Shown: positions 18,792-34,230, numbered from the stretch's first letter. The stretch is DNA of 64,000 nt from Propionibacteriaceae bacterium (GCA_027492675.1 JAPUEI010000026.1:44703-108702); one strand, 5' to 3'. Translations and numbers: made by a program. Notes: generated by a model from the sequence alone, not told the origin.

Positions 18792-18837
18792 ACATACGCA
18801 AAGAGCCCGCCGGAATCGGCGGGCTCTTTGCGTATGT
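18792..18837. terminator. Bidirectional hairpin between the small ORF and rpmB
   Basis: A 21-base perfect inverted repeat (18792-18812 with 18817-18837) surrounds a GAAT loop. The stem contains a GC core and A/T-rich outer part, so either strand ends the GC core with a run of U. It lies between convergent genes and would terminate both. Confidence 0.85.
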
Positions 18838-18846
18838 CTGCTGAGG

Positions 18847-19032
18847 TCAGCGGGTGACCTTGCCGGACTTCAGGCAACCGGTGCACACGTTGAGCCGCTT
18901 GGGAGTGCCCTCGACAACCGCGCGCACGCGCTGGATGTTCGGGCTCCACTGGCGGTTGGTCTTCTTCTTCGACCACGGCACGTTGTGACCGAAACCGGGG
19001 CGCTTGGCGCAGATGTCGCACACGGCGGCCAT
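18847..19032 (-). CDS. rpmB: 50S ribosomal protein L28, zinc-binding form
   Basis: 61 aa. It has the zinc-type Cys pairs CDIC near the start and CTGC near the end, with KRPGFGHNV and KKTNRQWSPNIQ typical of L28. The ATG is placed after GAGGAGTGTTCC. It is monocistronic or first in its transcript, ending at the strong hairpin at 18792-18837. A TAGTCT at about 19105 may be its -10. Confidence 0.95.
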   Translation of the reverse strand: MAAVCDICAKRPGFGHNVPWSKKKTNRQWSPNIQRVRAVVEGTPKRLNVCTGCLKSGKVTR

Positions 19033-19132
19033 GGAACACTCCTCGAACTGGGTTGAACATGAACTGTGGGGAGACGGGCACCGTGACGGCACCCCGCAAC
19101 CCGGACAGACTACCGTACGAGTCCGGCCGAGG

Positions 19133-19779
19133 CTAATCGCGGGCAGGCGCGACCGGTGGGTCGCCGAGGGTGCGCCAGCCCCAGGTGATCGACGCCACGA
19201 TCAGCAGCACAGCGATCTCGGCGATGGACTTCACCACGACGAGAAGGACGACGGGAGCCATCGCCGTCGTGACGGCGTGTCCGGCCACGGAGTACTGCAC
19301 GGCGTCGACAGCGTTGCTCGTCACCAGGCCAAGCCCGAGAATCACGACCACCTGAGAGGTGGCCACACGCACGATCGCCGGCGGCAACAACTCGCCGATC
19401 CCCGGCGAGCGCCGCATGCTGTCCCACGCGTCGAAGGCCAACTTGGCCACGACGAGACCCAGCGGCAGCCACAAGTTGGGGACGTCGGCCACGATGCCCA
19501 CCTTGAGGGCGAGCACGACGGTCAGGGCGGCCTGTACGAGCGTGAACATGCCGAAGATGGAGCCGAACACCACGGTGTTGAGGCGAGGGTCGGAGAACTC
19601 GCCAGCCGGTTTGCGGGCGATGATGCTGCCGATCACCAGGCCGATCCCGATGCTCTCCACGGGGAAGATCAGCAGGACACTCCCCGGTGACCAGCCCCAG
19701 GCCACGACTCCGTACAGCAGGAGAGCGTTGACGATGAGGCCCAGCAGCACGCCCGGCCCCTGCCGTACGAGCGTCTCGG

Positions 19780-19783
<4 letters not shown>
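19133..19783 (-). CDS. Polytopic membrane protein, DUF6498-like
   Basis: 216 aa with five or six predicted spans. The opening (LIVNALLLYGVVAWGW, then LIFPVESIGIGLVIG) resembles the DUF6498 family of unknown function, a tentative assignment. The GTG start overlaps the RNase J stop by four bases, so it is probably co-translated with RNase J. Confidence 0.6.
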
Positions 19784-21462
<1,679 letters not shown>

Positions 21463-21468
21463 GACCAC

Positions 21469-21474
21469 ACCCTA
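21469..21474 (-). promoter_or_regulatory. -10 box of rnj, leaderless
   Basis: TAGGGT on the - strand ends six bases before GTG 21462, the typical actinobacterial leaderless arrangement. It is back to back with the GNAT promoter at 21515. Confidence 0.45.
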
Positions 21475-21514
21475 GCCGGGTCCAGCCCGTCCGAGATCTG
21501 TCCACACACTCAGG

Positions 21515-21520
21515 TAGGCT
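21515..21520 (+). promoter_or_regulatory. -10 box of the GNAT gene at 21528, leaderless
   Basis: TAGGCT followed by seven bases and then GTG 21528. No ribosome site is present, consistent with a leaderless message. Confidence 0.5.
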
Positions 21521-21527
21521 CCGGCCG

Positions 21528-22054
21528 GTGACCGCTCAGGAACCCGGCTTCGTACGACTCGCCCTCCCCCGCGAGGCCCACGACATCGCCGCGTTGCAGT
21601 ACGCGTTGATGGCTGATCCCCGACACCTGATGCATGCGCTGCACGAGCAGGTGTCGGTCGATGACCTCGCCGCGATCTGGCACCGATCGATCACCCGCCC
21701 GCCGCTGGCCTCGTACAGGGTGCTCGTCGCCACCGAGGGCAACACCGTCGTGGGCATGACCGCGGTGGGTCCGTCGGAGGACGAGGACGCCGGCGCCGAT
21801 GATGGGGCGGTCCTGGAGCTCATGGTGAGCGACGACGCCCGCTCACGCGGTCACGGGACCCGGCTCGTACAGGCCGCGGTGGACACGATGCGTGCCGACG
21901 GTTTCAGCCGCGCGACCTGGTGGGTGGCTTCCACGGCCGACGAGCTGCGCGCCTGGGTGCAGGCGATGGGCTGGGCGCCGGACGGGGTACACGCCAGCGC
22001 CGAGGGACCTACGGGAACGCTCAAGCTCGTCCGCCTGCACACGGACATCAGCGC

Positions 22055-22058
<4 letters not shown>
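21528..22058 (+). CDS. GNAT family N-acetyltransferase
   Basis: 176 aa, one GNAT fold. The acetyl-CoA loop appears as ARSRGHGTRLVQ near 105 after the beta4 strand GAVLELMVSDDA. The substrate is unknown. Its stop codon interlocks with that of the convergent DUF2993 gene (22055-22058). Confidence 0.8.
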
Positions 22059-25846
<3,788 letters not shown>

Positions 25847-26040
25847 GGGGATTCCTTTCGCGTACAGCGAGCTACGTGACGTGATCGTCACCCCGCCGGC
25901 GATTCGGATCCGGTCTTCGATCGAGGAACGCGGGGTGCGACTGCCACCCGTGCCCCACTACCGAGGACCGCCTCTTCGCCCGTCCGGGGCTCGCAAGGGA
26001 TGTGTTGAGTTGTGCCCGGCGAACCGGACGGGAAGTGAGG

Positions 26041-26068
26041 AGGGCCCGCCCACGAGTGGGCGAGCCCT
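26041..26068 (-). terminator. Hairpin after rpsO
   Basis: Thirteen-base arms (26041-26053 with 26056-26068) pair with one mismatch, just past the rpsO stop. It may terminate rpsO or act as a processing hairpin in the rpsO-pnp transcript. Confidence 0.5.
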
Positions 26069-26072
26069 GTGA

Positions 26073-26336
26073 TCACCGGCGAAGACCGAGTCGCTCGATG
26101 AGCTTGCGGTAGTGCTCGATGTCGTTCTTGGCGACGTAGTTCAGCAGCCGACGACGCTGGCCGACCAGGAGCATGAGGCCCCGGCGGCTGTGGTGGTCGC
26201 CCTTGTGCATCTTCAGGTGCTCCGTGAGGTGCGAGATGCGCTTGGTCAGCAGCGCGATCTGCACGTCGGGCGAACCGGTGTCACCGGGGGCCTGCGCGTA
26301 GTCTTCGATGATCTTCTTCTTGGTGGCAGCGTCCAT
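26073..26336 (-). CDS. rpsO: 30S ribosomal protein S15
   Basis: 87 aa. Core motifs [20 protein letters not shown] ([14 protein letters not shown]) and RRRLLNYV are all present. I take the ATG of MDAATKKK, nine bases after GAGAGGA; a GTG three codons earlier overlaps that site. The order rpsO then pnp is conserved in most bacteria. Confidence 0.96.
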   Translation of the reverse strand: MDAATKKKIIEDYAQAPGDTGSPDVQIALLTKRISHLTEHLKMHKGDHHSRRGLMLLVGQRRRLLNYVAKNDIEHYRKLIERLGLRR

Positions 26337-26537
26337 GACGTGCACTCCTCTCGGGTTTCCCGTTGCGCGATGCCCCAGTCGCTGGTGCTGTCGGGGCTCT
26401 TGGGCGGTCGCGGCCGATCGAACGGCGTTCCGAGGTTACCAGTAACGGCAGAAGGCGGCGAAATCGTCGCCACCGAGGCCATCTGCCGTTCACGTCCCCG
26501 CCTCTGGTCTCGATACATGGCCGACACACACATGGGC

Positions 26538-26543
26538 TAGGTT
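26538..26543 (+). promoter_or_regulatory. -10 box of the GNAT gene at 26577
   Basis: TAGGTT about 34 bases before the ATG. Unlike the leaderless genes here, this one has a ribosome site (AAGGAGG) between the box and the start. Confidence 0.45.
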
Positions 26544-26576
26544 GCTGATCGATACGAGAGCAACAAGGAGGTCACG

Positions 26577-27059
26577 ATGACCGACGTCACCGACATCGAA
26601 GTTCGTCTGGTCGCCTCAGACGACCTTCCGGCGCTGCGTGCCATGGAGGACCGTACGGACGGCTTCGTGTGCGATCTGCGCTTCGCCGATGCGGTGAAGG
26701 GGTCGTCCCACTACTACGTGGCGGTACGGGGCACCGACCTGCTCGGCACGGTCGTCCTCGACCTCAAGCCCGGCCCCCTGCTGCCCGAGCTGCGCAACAT
26801 GTACGTCTACCAGCACGCGCGTCGCCAGGGCATCGGCCGGGTGCTTGACGAGTTCGTCGAGCAGGTGGCGCGGGACCTCGACTATGACGAGCTCTTCCTC
26901 GGCGTGGATCCCGACAACTACAAGGCGATCCCCCTGTACCTGTCGCTCGGCTACGAGCCCACCGGCAACCACCGCATCGTCGGCGGAGACTCCCCCGAGG
27001 GTCTTCCGGGCGAGGTCTTCCACGACGCGATCTACCGCAAGCGGCTGCGCCAGTTCTGA
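26577..27059 (+). CDS. GNAT family N-acetyltransferase
   Basis: 160 aa, single GNAT domain. The acetyl-CoA loop is ARRQGIGRVL near 80 after LRNMYVYQ, and the C-terminal part has NYKAIPLYLSLGYEP. It is preceded by AAGGAGG and its own promoter. It is convergent with ribF 7 bases away. The substrate is unknown. Confidence 0.82.
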   Translation: MTDVTDIEVRLVASDDLPALRAMEDRTDGFVCDLRFADAVKGSSHYYVAVRGTDLLGTVVLDLKPGPLLPELRNMYVYQHARRQGIGRVLDEFVEQVARDLDYDELFLGVDPDNYKAIPLYLSLGYEPTGNHRIVGGDSPEGLPGEVFHDAIYRKRLRQF

Positions 27060-27065
27060 GCCCGC

Positions 27066-27971
27066 TCAGCCCCGAGCCGTACCGAGCTGTCGGCGCGTCG
27101 CGTCGACGTCGGCGTTCATCTGCACGATGAGGTCGTCGAGCGAGTCGAACTTCACCTGGCCGCGCAGGCGGTGGACGAAGTCGACGCCGATGCGGCAGCC
27201 GTACAGCTCAAGGTCCGTGCGGTCGATGACGTACGTCTCCACGCGTCTCTCGGATCCGTCGAACGTCGGGTTCGTGCCCACCGAGATCGCCGCCGCCATC
27301 GGCTGCGCGCCGGGCGTGTCGAGGCAGGTCAGCCACCCCGCGTACACCCCGTCTGCCGGGCAGGCATGGGTCTCGGGCACGGTGAGGTTGGCGGTCGGAT
27401 AGCCGAGGGTGCGACCCCGCTGGTCCCCCATCACGACGATGCCCGTGTAGCGGAACGGTCGGCCGAGGATGTCTGCGGCCAGCTCGACGTCACCGTCGTC
27501 GAGCGCCCGGCGGACACGGGAGGACGAGTACGCGGCGTCGTCGGACACCAACGGAAGCGCGTTCACCTCGAACGTGCCCTCACCGAGCTTCCGTAGCGTC
27601 TCGACGGTACCGGCGGCCTTGTGGCCGAAACGGAAGTTCTCCCCCACCACGACGGCCACCGGTCTCAGCGGCAGCAGGACGCGCTCGACGAACTCCTCCG
27701 GGGACCACTCGGCCGTCCGCTTGGTGAACTCGACGACACGCACCTCGTCGGCGCCCGCGGCCCGCAACAGCTCGATCCGCTCCGGCAGGTCGCACAGCAG
27801 CTCCGGCGCGGCGTCGGGACGCAGCACGAGCATCGGATGTGGCCAGAACGTCACCGCGACCACGGGCAACCCGGGAGATGTGGCCCGCGCGACCGCGAGC
27901 ACCTCGCGATGGCCCTGATGGACCCCGTCGAAGTTGCCGATAGCCACCACCGTCGGTCCGCCCAGAATCAC
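27066..27971 (-). CDS. ribF: Bifunctional riboflavin kinase / FAD synthetase
   Basis: 301 aa. The N-terminal FAD synthetase (nucleotidyltransferase) domain has GNFDGVHQGH at 12-21 and FRFGHKAAG. The C-terminal riboflavin kinase has GRTLGYPTANL and ISVGTNPTF. The GTG start overlaps the truB stop (GTGA), so it is coupled with truB. Confidence 0.96.
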   Translation of the reverse strand: MILGGPTVVAIGNFDGVHQGHREVLAVARATSPGLPVVAVTFWPHPMLVLRPDAAPELLCDLPERIELLRAAGADEVRVVEFTKRTAEWSPEEFVERVLLPLRPVAVVVGENFRFGHKAAGTVETLRKLGEGTFEVNALPLVSDDAAYSSSRVRRALDDGDVELAADILGRPFRYTGIVVMGDQRGRTLGYPTANLTVPETHACPADGVYAGWLTCLDTPGAQPMAAAISVGTNPTFDGSERRVETYVIDRTDLELYGCRIGVDFVHRLRGQVKFDSLDDLIVQMNADVDATRRQLGTARG

Positions 27972-28879
27972 TGACCCTCCCCATCGACGAAGACTGTGTC
28001 GGGAACCGCGCTGTTCTCCGATGGACGGTACAACGCGAGCAGCTTCCCTGCGGGACCCATCACGGCGGTGAGACCGTCGAGGGTGCGCTGGAGCGATCGG
28101 CCGTGCGCCACGTCGACCGCCTCAGCGGGGGTGACCTCGATGCTGTCGAAGCAGCGGCGCGCGGCAGCGGCCGGAGTCAGCCAGGCGCTGGGCTCGATGC
28201 TCGGCACGTCGAGGTCGGGCCCGATGCCCACGTCGTCGAGCGTGAACGGGCCGACGCGCGTGCGACGCAGAGCCACGAGATGGCCGCCGACGCCGAGGTC
28301 GTTGCCCAGGTCGCGAGCCAGCGCTCGAACGTACGTGCCGGACGAGCACTCCACGTCGATCTCGACGTCCAGCACTGGGGTGCCGTGGGCCGCGACGGCT
28401 GGCGTCGCCGTGCCCACGTCGAAGCGGCTGATGGTGACGCGGCGGGCCGCGAGCTCGACCTCCTCGCCGGACCGGACACGCTTGTACGAGCGGACGCCGT
28501 TCACCTTGATGGCCGACACCGAGCTCGGGACCTGGTCGATCTCCCCGAGCCAGCGGAGAGCTGCGGTACGTACGGTGGCGACCTCGAGACCGGTGGCGCC
28601 GACCGCAGCGGTGACCTCGCCCTCAGCGTCCTCGGTGTTCGTCTCCTGGCCCAGCCGTACGGTCGCCAGGTAGCGCTTGTCGTGCAGCGTGAGGTGGCCG
28701 AGCAGGCGCGTCGCGCGGCCGACCCCGATCACGAGGACGCCGCTGGCCAGCGGGTCGAGCGTGCCGGCGTGGCCGACCTTCCGGGTGCCGGCGAGACGCC
28801 GGATCCTGGCGACGACGCCGTGGGACGTGATGCCCAGTGGCTTGTCGACGACCAGGACGCCGGTGACCTCGGGGGTCAC
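27968..28879 (-). CDS. truB: tRNA pseudouridine(55) synthase
   Basis: 303 aa. The catalytic motif GHAGTLDPLASGVL has the nucleophilic Asp at about 42, and KRYLATVRLG and SYKRVRSGEEVEL follow. The GTG start overlaps the rbfA stop by four bases and the end overlaps ribF, placing it within the infB-rbfA-truB-ribF series. Confidence 0.96.
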   Translation of the reverse strand: MTPEVTGVLVVDKPLGITSHGVVARIRRLAGTRKVGHAGTLDPLASGVLVIGVGRATRLLGHLTLHDKRYLATVRLGQETNTEDAEGEVTAAVGATGLEVATVRTAALRWLGEIDQVPSSVSAIKVNGVRSYKRVRSGEEVELAARRVTISRFDVGTATPAVAAHGTPVLDVEIDVECSSGTYVRALARDLGNDLGVGGHLVALRRTRVGPFTLDDVGIGPDLDVPSIEPSAWLTPAAAARRCFDSIEVTPAEAVDVAHGRSLQRTLDGLTAVMGPAGKLLALYRPSENSAVPDTVFVDGEGQ

Positions 28880-29310
28880 TCGTCCTCGTCGTCGGTGGCC
28901 GGCTTCTTGTACGGGTCGGCCTCGCCGGCGTACGTGGCTCCTACCGCCTTGGCGGCCAGCTCGGCGTCGCCGGCGCGGACCTGCGCGAGCAGGCCCTCCA
29001 TGGCGGCGCTGGTCTCCGGCATCGCGTCCTCGATGAACGTGATCGTCGGCGCGAACCGCATGCCGAGCTTGCGCGACACGGCGGTACGGATCTGGCCGCG
29101 GGCCGACTCGAGGGCCGCACCCGTGTCAGCGCGCTCCTCCGGCGTCCCGAGCACGGTGTAGAACAAGCTGCACTCGTGGTTGTCCTTGCTGAGCCGCACG
29201 TCCGTGATCGTGACGAATCCGAGGCGCGAGTCCTTGACCCGCTTCTCGATCATCTCGGCGGCGATGTGCTTGATCTGCTCAGCGCGCTTGAGCGCGTGCG
29301 GGCTGGTCAT
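28876..29310 (-). CDS. rbfA: Ribosome-binding factor A
   Basis: 144 aa, a 30S maturation factor with a KH-type fold. The usual N-terminus (RAEQIKHIAAEMIEKRVKD) and the MRFAPTITFIED motif are present. The acidic tail (ATDDEDE) is common in actinobacteria. It lies 64 bases after infB; a hairpin with an 8-bp outer stem sits in that gap (29333-29363). Confidence 0.94.
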   Translation of the reverse strand: MTSPHALKRAEQIKHIAAEMIEKRVKDSRLGFVTITDVRLSKDNHECSLFYTVLGTPEERADTGAALESARGQIRTAVSRKLGMRFAPTITFIEDAMPETSAAMEGLLAQVRAGDAELAAKAVGATYAGEADPYKKPATDDEDE

Positions 29311-29374
29311 GACTATCCCTTCCGACGCGGTCGCTCACCGCCCCCACAGCGGGGTCGGTGAGCAACCGTACGTC

Positions 29375-32227
29375 TCAAGCGCGAGGCTTCTCCACCATCT
29401 CGAAGGTCTCGATGACGTCGCCGACGTGGATGTCGGAGTAGTTGTGCAGCGTGATGCCGCACTCGAACCCCTCCCGCACCTCGACCACGTCGTCCTTCTC
29501 GCGACGGAGCGTGTTGATCTCGGTCTCCGCGACGACGATGCCGTCGCGCAGGAGCCGGGCCTTGGCGTGACGCCGGATCGTGCCGTCGAGGACCATGCAG
29601 CCCGCGATGACGCCGATCTTGGACGAGCGGAAGATCTCGCGGATCTCCGCCTGACCCCGCACTTCCTCGGAGAACTCCGGCTTGAGCATGCCCTTGAGGG
29701 CAGCCTCGACCTCGTCGATGGCCTGGTAGATCACCGAGTAGTAACGGATGTCCACGCCCTCGCGGTCGGCGAGCTCTGTCGCCTTCCCCTGCGGCCTGAC
29801 GTTGTAGCCGATGATGACGGCATCCGACGCGGACGCGAGCGAGACGTTCGTCTCGGTGATCGCGCCGACGCCACGGTCGATGATCCGCACGCTGACGTCG
29901 TCGCCGACCTCGATCTTGAGCAGCTCGTCCTCCAGCGCCTCCACCGAACCGGCGGTGTCGCCCTTGAGGATGAGCTTGAGCTCCTGGATCTCGCCCTTCG
30001 CCAGCTGCTCGAACAGCTGGTCGAGCGTCTTGCGACGCGTGGACTTCGCGAGGAGAGCGGCCCGCATGCGGGACTCCCGACGCTCGGCGATCTGACGGGC
30101 CTTGCGGTCGTCGTCGACAACGAGGAAGTTGTCGCCGGCGCCAGACACCGAGGTCAGGCCGAGCACCTGGACCGGTGTCGACGGCGGAGCCTCGGCGATG
30201 GTGTCGCCCTGGTCGTTGATCATCGCGCGGACACGGCCATAGGCCGAGCCGGCCACGATCGAGTCGCCGACGTGGAGCGTGCCACGGTGGACGAGCACGG
30301 TCGCGACGGGGCCACGGCCACGGTCGAGGTGCGCCTCGATCGCGACGCCCTGAGCCGGCATGTCCGGGTTCGCCCGAAGGTCGAGCTCGGCATCGGCCGT
30401 CAGGATGATCGCCTCGAGAAGCTCCGCCAGGCCGGTCTTGGCCGTCGCGGAAACCTCGACGAACATCGTGTCGCCGCCGTACTCCTCCGGGACCAACCCG
30501 AACTCCGTGAGCTGGCCACGGACCTTGACGGGATCAGCGGACGGCTTGTCCATCTTGTTGATCGCCACCACGATCGGAACCTCAGCGGCCCTCGCGTGGT
30601 TGAGCGCCTCGATCGTCTGCGGCATCACACCGTCATCGGCGGCCACGACCAGCACCGCGATGTCGGTGGACTTCGCACCACGAGCACGCATGGCGGTGAA
30701 CGCCTCGTGGCCCGGGGTGTCGATGAAGGTCACCTTGCGCTCGTTGCCGTCGACTTCGGTCTCGACCTGGTAGGCACCGATGGCCTGCGTGATGCCACCG
30801 GCTTCGCCTGCCACGACGTTCGCGTGGCGCAGCGCGTCGAGGAGCTTCGTCTTGCCATGGTCGACGTGACCCATGACGGTGACGATCGGCGGGCGCGGGG
30901 CGAGATCGTCGTCGCCGCCCTCGTTCTCTCCGAACTCGATGTCGAAGCTCTCGAGAAGCTCGCGATCCTCGTCCTCGGGAGAGACGACCTGGATGTCGTA
31001 GTTCAGCTCAGCACCCAGCACCTCGAGGGTGCCGTCAGCCACGGACTGGGTCGCGGTGACCATCTCGCCGAGGTTGAACAGGATCTGTACGAGCGTTGCC
31101 GGCTCCGCACCGATCTTCTCGGCGAGGTCGGTCAGCGAGGCGCCACGAGCAAGCCGGACGATGGATCCGTCACCGGGACGGATCCGGACGCCACCGATCG
31201 TCGGGGCCTCCATCTGGTCGAACTCTTGACGACGCTGCTTCTTCGACTTGCGTCCACGCCGACCCGGCGCACCCGCCCGGCCGAAGGCACCCTGCGTGCC
31301 GGAGCCACCGCGGCCACCACGGCCACCGCGGCCACCCGCACCAGCGGGAGCGCCGCCGCCGGGAGCACCCGGACGACCCGGCGCACCGGTGCCGACGCCA
31401 CCACGACCAGGGCCACGACCGGGGCCGCCAGGGCCACCAGCGCGGGCACGGGTCGACGGACCACCGAGGGCGCCCGACGCCTGCTTGGGCATCATGCCCG
31501 GGTTCGGACGGGGCATCCCACCGGGACGCGGGCCGGCCGAGCCACCCGGACGAGGCATACGGGAGTCAGTTCCCCCACCGAAGCCACCCGGACGAGCCGG
31601 AGCGGCCCCGGCCGCATCGGGACGCGGAGCCGGACGACGGACGCCCATGCCCTGCGAGGAGGCGTACGGGTTGTTGCCGGGCCGAGGCGCGCCAGGGCGA
31701 CGGTTCGCGGCACCGGGGGCGCCAGCGGACGGCGTGCCCGGACGAGGCGCACCCGGACGGGGAGCGGGAGCCGGAGCAGGCCGCGGGGTCGCGGACGGCG
31801 CACCGGGACGAGGCGCAGCCGCAGCGGGACGCGCGACCGGAGCCGGCGATTCGACCGACGGGGCCGGCGAGGTCGGCGGTGCGGCCACCGGAGCAGCAGG
31901 GGCTGCAGCGGCGGGGGCAGAGGGCCTTGCGGGGGTCGGAGCCGTCGGGGCGGCGACCGGTGCGGCCGGAGCCGAAGCCACCGGCGCTGCGGGCGTGGGG
32001 CGGGGTGCACGAGCGACAGGAGCCGGAGCGGCGGCCGCCGGCGCAACAGGCGCCTTGGCGACGGGGGCGTCCCCGGCAGACTTCTCGCGAACCTTGCGTA
32101 CCACCGGGGCCTCGAGCGTCGAGGACGCGGACCGGACGAATTCGCCCATGTCCTTCAGGGTGGTGAGTAGTTCCTTGCTTTCCAGTCCGAGCTCCTTAGC
32201 GAGCTCCCAGACACGGACCTTGGCCAT
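29375..32227 (-). CDS. infB: Translation initiation factor IF-2
   Basis: 950 aa. It places initiator tRNA on the 30S subunit. The IF2_N domain starts at [15 protein letters not shown] long Pro/Ala then Gly/Arg-rich low-complexity linker runs from about 50 to 330, the usual actinobacterial insertion. The G domain (G1 GHVDHGKTK near 450, [19 protein letters not shown]) is followed by the beta-barrel domains. Start preceded by AAGGAGATC. It follows the ylxR gene by 165 bases. Confidence 0.97.
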   Translation of the reverse strand: MAKVRVWELAKELGLESKELLTTLKDMGEFVRSASSTLEAPVVRKVREKSAGDAPVAKAPVAPAAAAPAPVARAPRPTPAAPVASAPAAPVAAPTAPTPARPSAPAAAAPAAPVAAPPTSPAPSVESPAPVARPAAAAPRPGAPSATPRPAPAPAPRPGAPRPGTPSAGAPGAANRRPGAPRPGNNPYASSQGMGVRRPAPRPDAAGAAPARPGGFGGGTDSRMPRPGGSAGPRPGGMPRPNPGMMPKQASGALGGPSTRARAGGPGGPGRGPGRGGVGTGAPGRPGAPGGGAPAGAGGRGGRGGRGGSGTQGAFGRAGAPGRRGRKSKKQRRQEFDQMEAPTIGGVRIRPGDGSIVRLARGASLTDLAEKIGAEPATLVQILFNLGEMVTATQSVADGTLEVLGAELNYDIQVVSPEDEDRELLESFDIEFGENEGGDDDLAPRPPIVTVMGHVDHGKTKLLDALRHANVVAGEAGGITQAIGAYQVETEVDGNERKVTFIDTPGHEAFTAMRARGAKSTDIAVLVVAADDGVMPQTIEALNHARAAEVPIVVAINKMDKPSADPVKVRGQLTEFGLVPEEYGGDTMFVEVSATAKTGLAELLEAIILTADAELDLRANPDMPAQGVAIEAHLDRGRGPVATVLVHRGTLHVGDSIVAGSAYGRVRAMINDQGDTIAEAPPSTPVQVLGLTSVSGAGDNFLVVDDDRKARQIAERRESRMRAALLAKSTRRKTLDQLFEQLAKGEIQELKLILKGDTAGSVEALEDELLKIEVGDDVSVRIIDRGVGAITETNVSLASASDAVIIGYNVRPQGKATELADREGVDIRYYSVIYQAIDEVEAALKGMLKPEFSEEVRGQAEIREIFRSSKIGVIAGCMVLDGTIRRHAKARLLRDGIVVAETEINTLRREKDDVVEVREGFECGITLHNYSDIHVGDVIETFEMVEKPRA

Positions 32228-32392
32228 GATCTCCTTCAGGTCCGTCGGCTACGCGCGCGTCGGACCGGTTAGTTGGTGGTGTTGCTCATTGCGGCGTACT
32301 CATCGAGTGGTCATGAGCGTGAGCCCACTTTCTGGTCGTCACTTGCCCCAAGCGGGCAGTCAGCCCCCAAGTCTAGGGGCAACAGCCCCACG

Positions 32393-32659
32393 TCAGAAAA
32401 CCGTGTTCTCCGTGGCCACGCGCTGGGCGAGCTCGGCGGCGTCGACCGTGACCCCCGGCGCCTTCAGTGCCCTGGCCCACGCCTTCCGGCGAGTCGCCGC
32501 CTCGACGCACTCGGCGCGCGGATGCACCCACGCGCCTCGACCCGGGAGCCGACGTCGCGTGTCGACCGCCACGCCGGGGAGATCGGCCACGACGCGTACG
32601 AGCTCGGACGCGGGCGCCTTCGTGCGGCAGCCGACGCACGTGCGCTCCGGTCCAGTCAC
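32393..32659 (-). CDS. YlxR (DUF448) RNA-binding protein
   Basis: 88 aa, small basic protein of the YlxR family. Motifs are ERTCVGCRTK near the start and GRGAWVHPRAECVEAA. It sits between nusA and infB as in most Gram-positives; related proteins have been proposed as nucleoid- or RNA-associated regulators. The GTG start is chosen just before TGPERTC. The 165 bases up to infB hold GC-rich hairpins but no gene. Confidence 0.88.
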   Translation of the reverse strand: MTGPERTCVGCRTKAPASELVRVVADLPGVAVDTRRRLPGRGAWVHPRAECVEAATRRKAWARALKAPGVTVDAAELAQRVATENTVF

Positions 32660-32685
32660 CCGATCACCGCTCCCCGAAGGACACG

Positions 32686-33660
32686 TCAGCCGGCGGGCGT
32701 GACGTCCGGGCGGATGTCGATCCGCCAGCCCGTGAGGCGTGCGGCCAGGCGGGCGTTCTGTCCCTCGCGGCCGATCGCCAGGCTGAGCTGGTAGTCGGGG
32801 ACGATGACGCGGGCCGACTTGGTGGTGGCGTCGACGATCTCCACGCTCAGCACGCGTGAGGGCGACAGCGCCGAGGCGACGAACGACGCCGGGTCCTCGG
32901 ACCAGTCGACGATGTCGATCTTCTCGTCGCTCAGCTCGTGCATGACGGCCCGTACGCGCTGGCCCATCGGGCCGATGCACGCGCCCTTGGCGGAGACGTC
33001 CGGGTTGGTGCTTCGGACAGCCAGCTTCGTACGGTGGCCGGCCTCGCGGGCGATCGACTTGATCTCGACGACGCCCTGCTCGATCTCGGGCACCTCGAGC
33101 TTGAACAGCTTCTCGACGAGCCCGGGATGGGTGCGGGACACGACGACCTGCAGACCGCGCAGTTCGCGGCGCACCGCGACCACGTACACCCGCAGCCTGC
33201 GTCCGTGGCTGTAGTCCTCGCCCGGCACCTGCTCGGCCTGCGGCAGGATCGCCTCGATCTTGCCGAGATCGACGCGCACGGTGGAGCTGTGGCGGTCCTG
33301 CTGGACCACGCCGAGCAGGATGTCGCCCTCGGTGCCCGCGAAGTGCCCGTACTTCTGGTCGTCCTCGGCCTCGCGCAGACGCTGCATGACGATCTGTCGG
33401 GCGGTGGCGGCCGCGATCCGGCCGAAGTCGGTGGGTGTGTCGTCGAACTCGCCGACCTTCTCGCCCTCTTCGTTCAGCTCGGGTGCGAGCACGTGGACGC
33501 TGCCGGACTTGCGGTCGATGGTGACCCGCGCGCCGGGGGTGTGGGTCTCGGTCTTCTCGTAGGCGTTGAGCAGTGCGTCCTCGAGCGCCTCGATCACCTT
33601 GGCTGTCGGGATGTCCTTGTCGGCTTCCAGCTGCCGCAGTGCGGCCATGTCGATGTCCAT
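32686..33660 (-). CDS. nusA: Transcription termination/antitermination protein NusA
   Basis: 324 aa. Domains in order are the N-terminal RNAP-binding domain, S1 (about 110-185), KH1 (GACIGPMGQRVRAV) and KH2 (SLAIGREGQNARLAA). The C-terminal acidic repeats of proteobacterial NusA are absent, normal for actinobacteria. One base separates it from rimP. Confidence 0.96.
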   Translation of the reverse strand: MDIDMAALRQLEADKDIPTAKVIEALEDALLNAYEKTETHTPGARVTIDRKSGSVHVLAPELNEEGEKVGEFDDTPTDFGRIAAATARQIVMQRLREAEDDQKYGHFAGTEGDILLGVVQQDRHSSTVRVDLGKIEAILPQAEQVPGEDYSHGRRLRVYVVAVRRELRGLQVVVSRTHPGLVEKLFKLEVPEIEQGVVEIKSIAREAGHRTKLAVRSTNPDVSAKGACIGPMGQRVRAVMHELSDEKIDIVDWSEDPASFVASALSPSRVLSVEIVDATTKSARVIVPDYQLSLAIGREGQNARLAARLTGWRIDIRPDVTPAG

Positions 33661-33661
33661 G

Positions 33662-34159
33662 TCACTCCTCGTCGGTATCGAGATCGAGCTCGGGGTCGTG
33701 GGGTCGGTTCAGCTCGATCTGGACAACGGCCTTCTTGACGTCTGCGAACGCGACCTCGACAGGGGCTCCGTCGACGGTGATCGTGGCGGTCTCGTCGGTG
33801 GCGGACGTGATCCGGCCGGTCACCTGAGTGCCGTCGGTGTGAGTCACGAGCACGAGCCGGCCGGTGTTGCGCCGCCAGTTGGCGGGCCGCGCCAGGGGCG
33901 TCCCGACGCCGCGGGAGCTCACTTCGAGAACGTACGGGCGGGTGCCCGTGAGCGGCGACTCGTCGAGGAGATCGGAGATCGCGCGGGTCGCCTCAGCGAC
34001 CTCGTCGAGCAGGGGGCCGCGGCCCTTGGGACCATCGCCGTCGACGATGATCCGCAGGACGGAACGCGTGCCAGCGCCCGTCACGGTCAGGTCGTCGAGC
34101 TCCAGACCCCTTTCGGCAAGGACCGGCTCCAGCAGTGCGCGCAGCGCAGCGACGTCCAT
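33662..34159 (-). CDS. rimP: Ribosome maturation factor RimP
   Basis: 165 aa, needed for 30S maturation. It has LRIIVDGDGP and the signature YVLEVSSRGVGTPL, and a C-terminal Sm-like part ending in an acidic tail. The ATG follows CTGGAGGA. It heads the rimP-nusA-ylxR-infB-rbfA-truB-ribF series. Confidence 0.94.
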   Translation of the reverse strand: MDVAALRALLEPVLAERGLELDDLTVTGAGTRSVLRIIVDGDGPKGRGPLLDEVAEATRAISDLLDESPLTGTRPYVLEVSSRGVGTPLARPANWRRNTGRLVLVTHTDGTQVTGRITSATDETATITVDGAPVEVAFADVKKAVVQIELNRPHDPELDLDTDEE

Positions 34160-34198
34160 GAATCGGTCCTCCAGTTGGGTCGAGCTGTTGTGCAGGCA

Positions 34199-34204
34199 AG
34201 CATA
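34199..34204 (-). promoter_or_regulatory. -10 box of the rimP-nusA-infB transcript
   Basis: TATGCT on the - strand, about 40 bases before the rimP ATG. The divergent box of the DUF4439 gene (34218-34223) falls in this promoter's spacer and so the two promoters overlap. Confidence 0.5.
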
Positions 34205-34217
34205 GGGCAGCCGACGA

Positions 34218-34223
34218 TAGGTT
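34218..34223 (+). promoter_or_regulatory. -10 box of the DUF4439 lipoprotein gene, leaderless
   Basis: TAGGTT followed by seven bases and ATG 34231, with no room for a ribosome site. Confidence 0.55.
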
Positions 34224-34230
34224 GGCCGGT

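Noticed and set aside
29180..32170. A 996-codon open frame on the + strand opposite infB
   Set aside because: Antisense shadow of a clear IF-2 gene; its product is low-complexity and without recognisable domains.
32228..32392. Possible riboswitch or attenuator in front of infB
   Set aside because: GC-rich hairpins only, with no conserved riboswitch core that I recognise.
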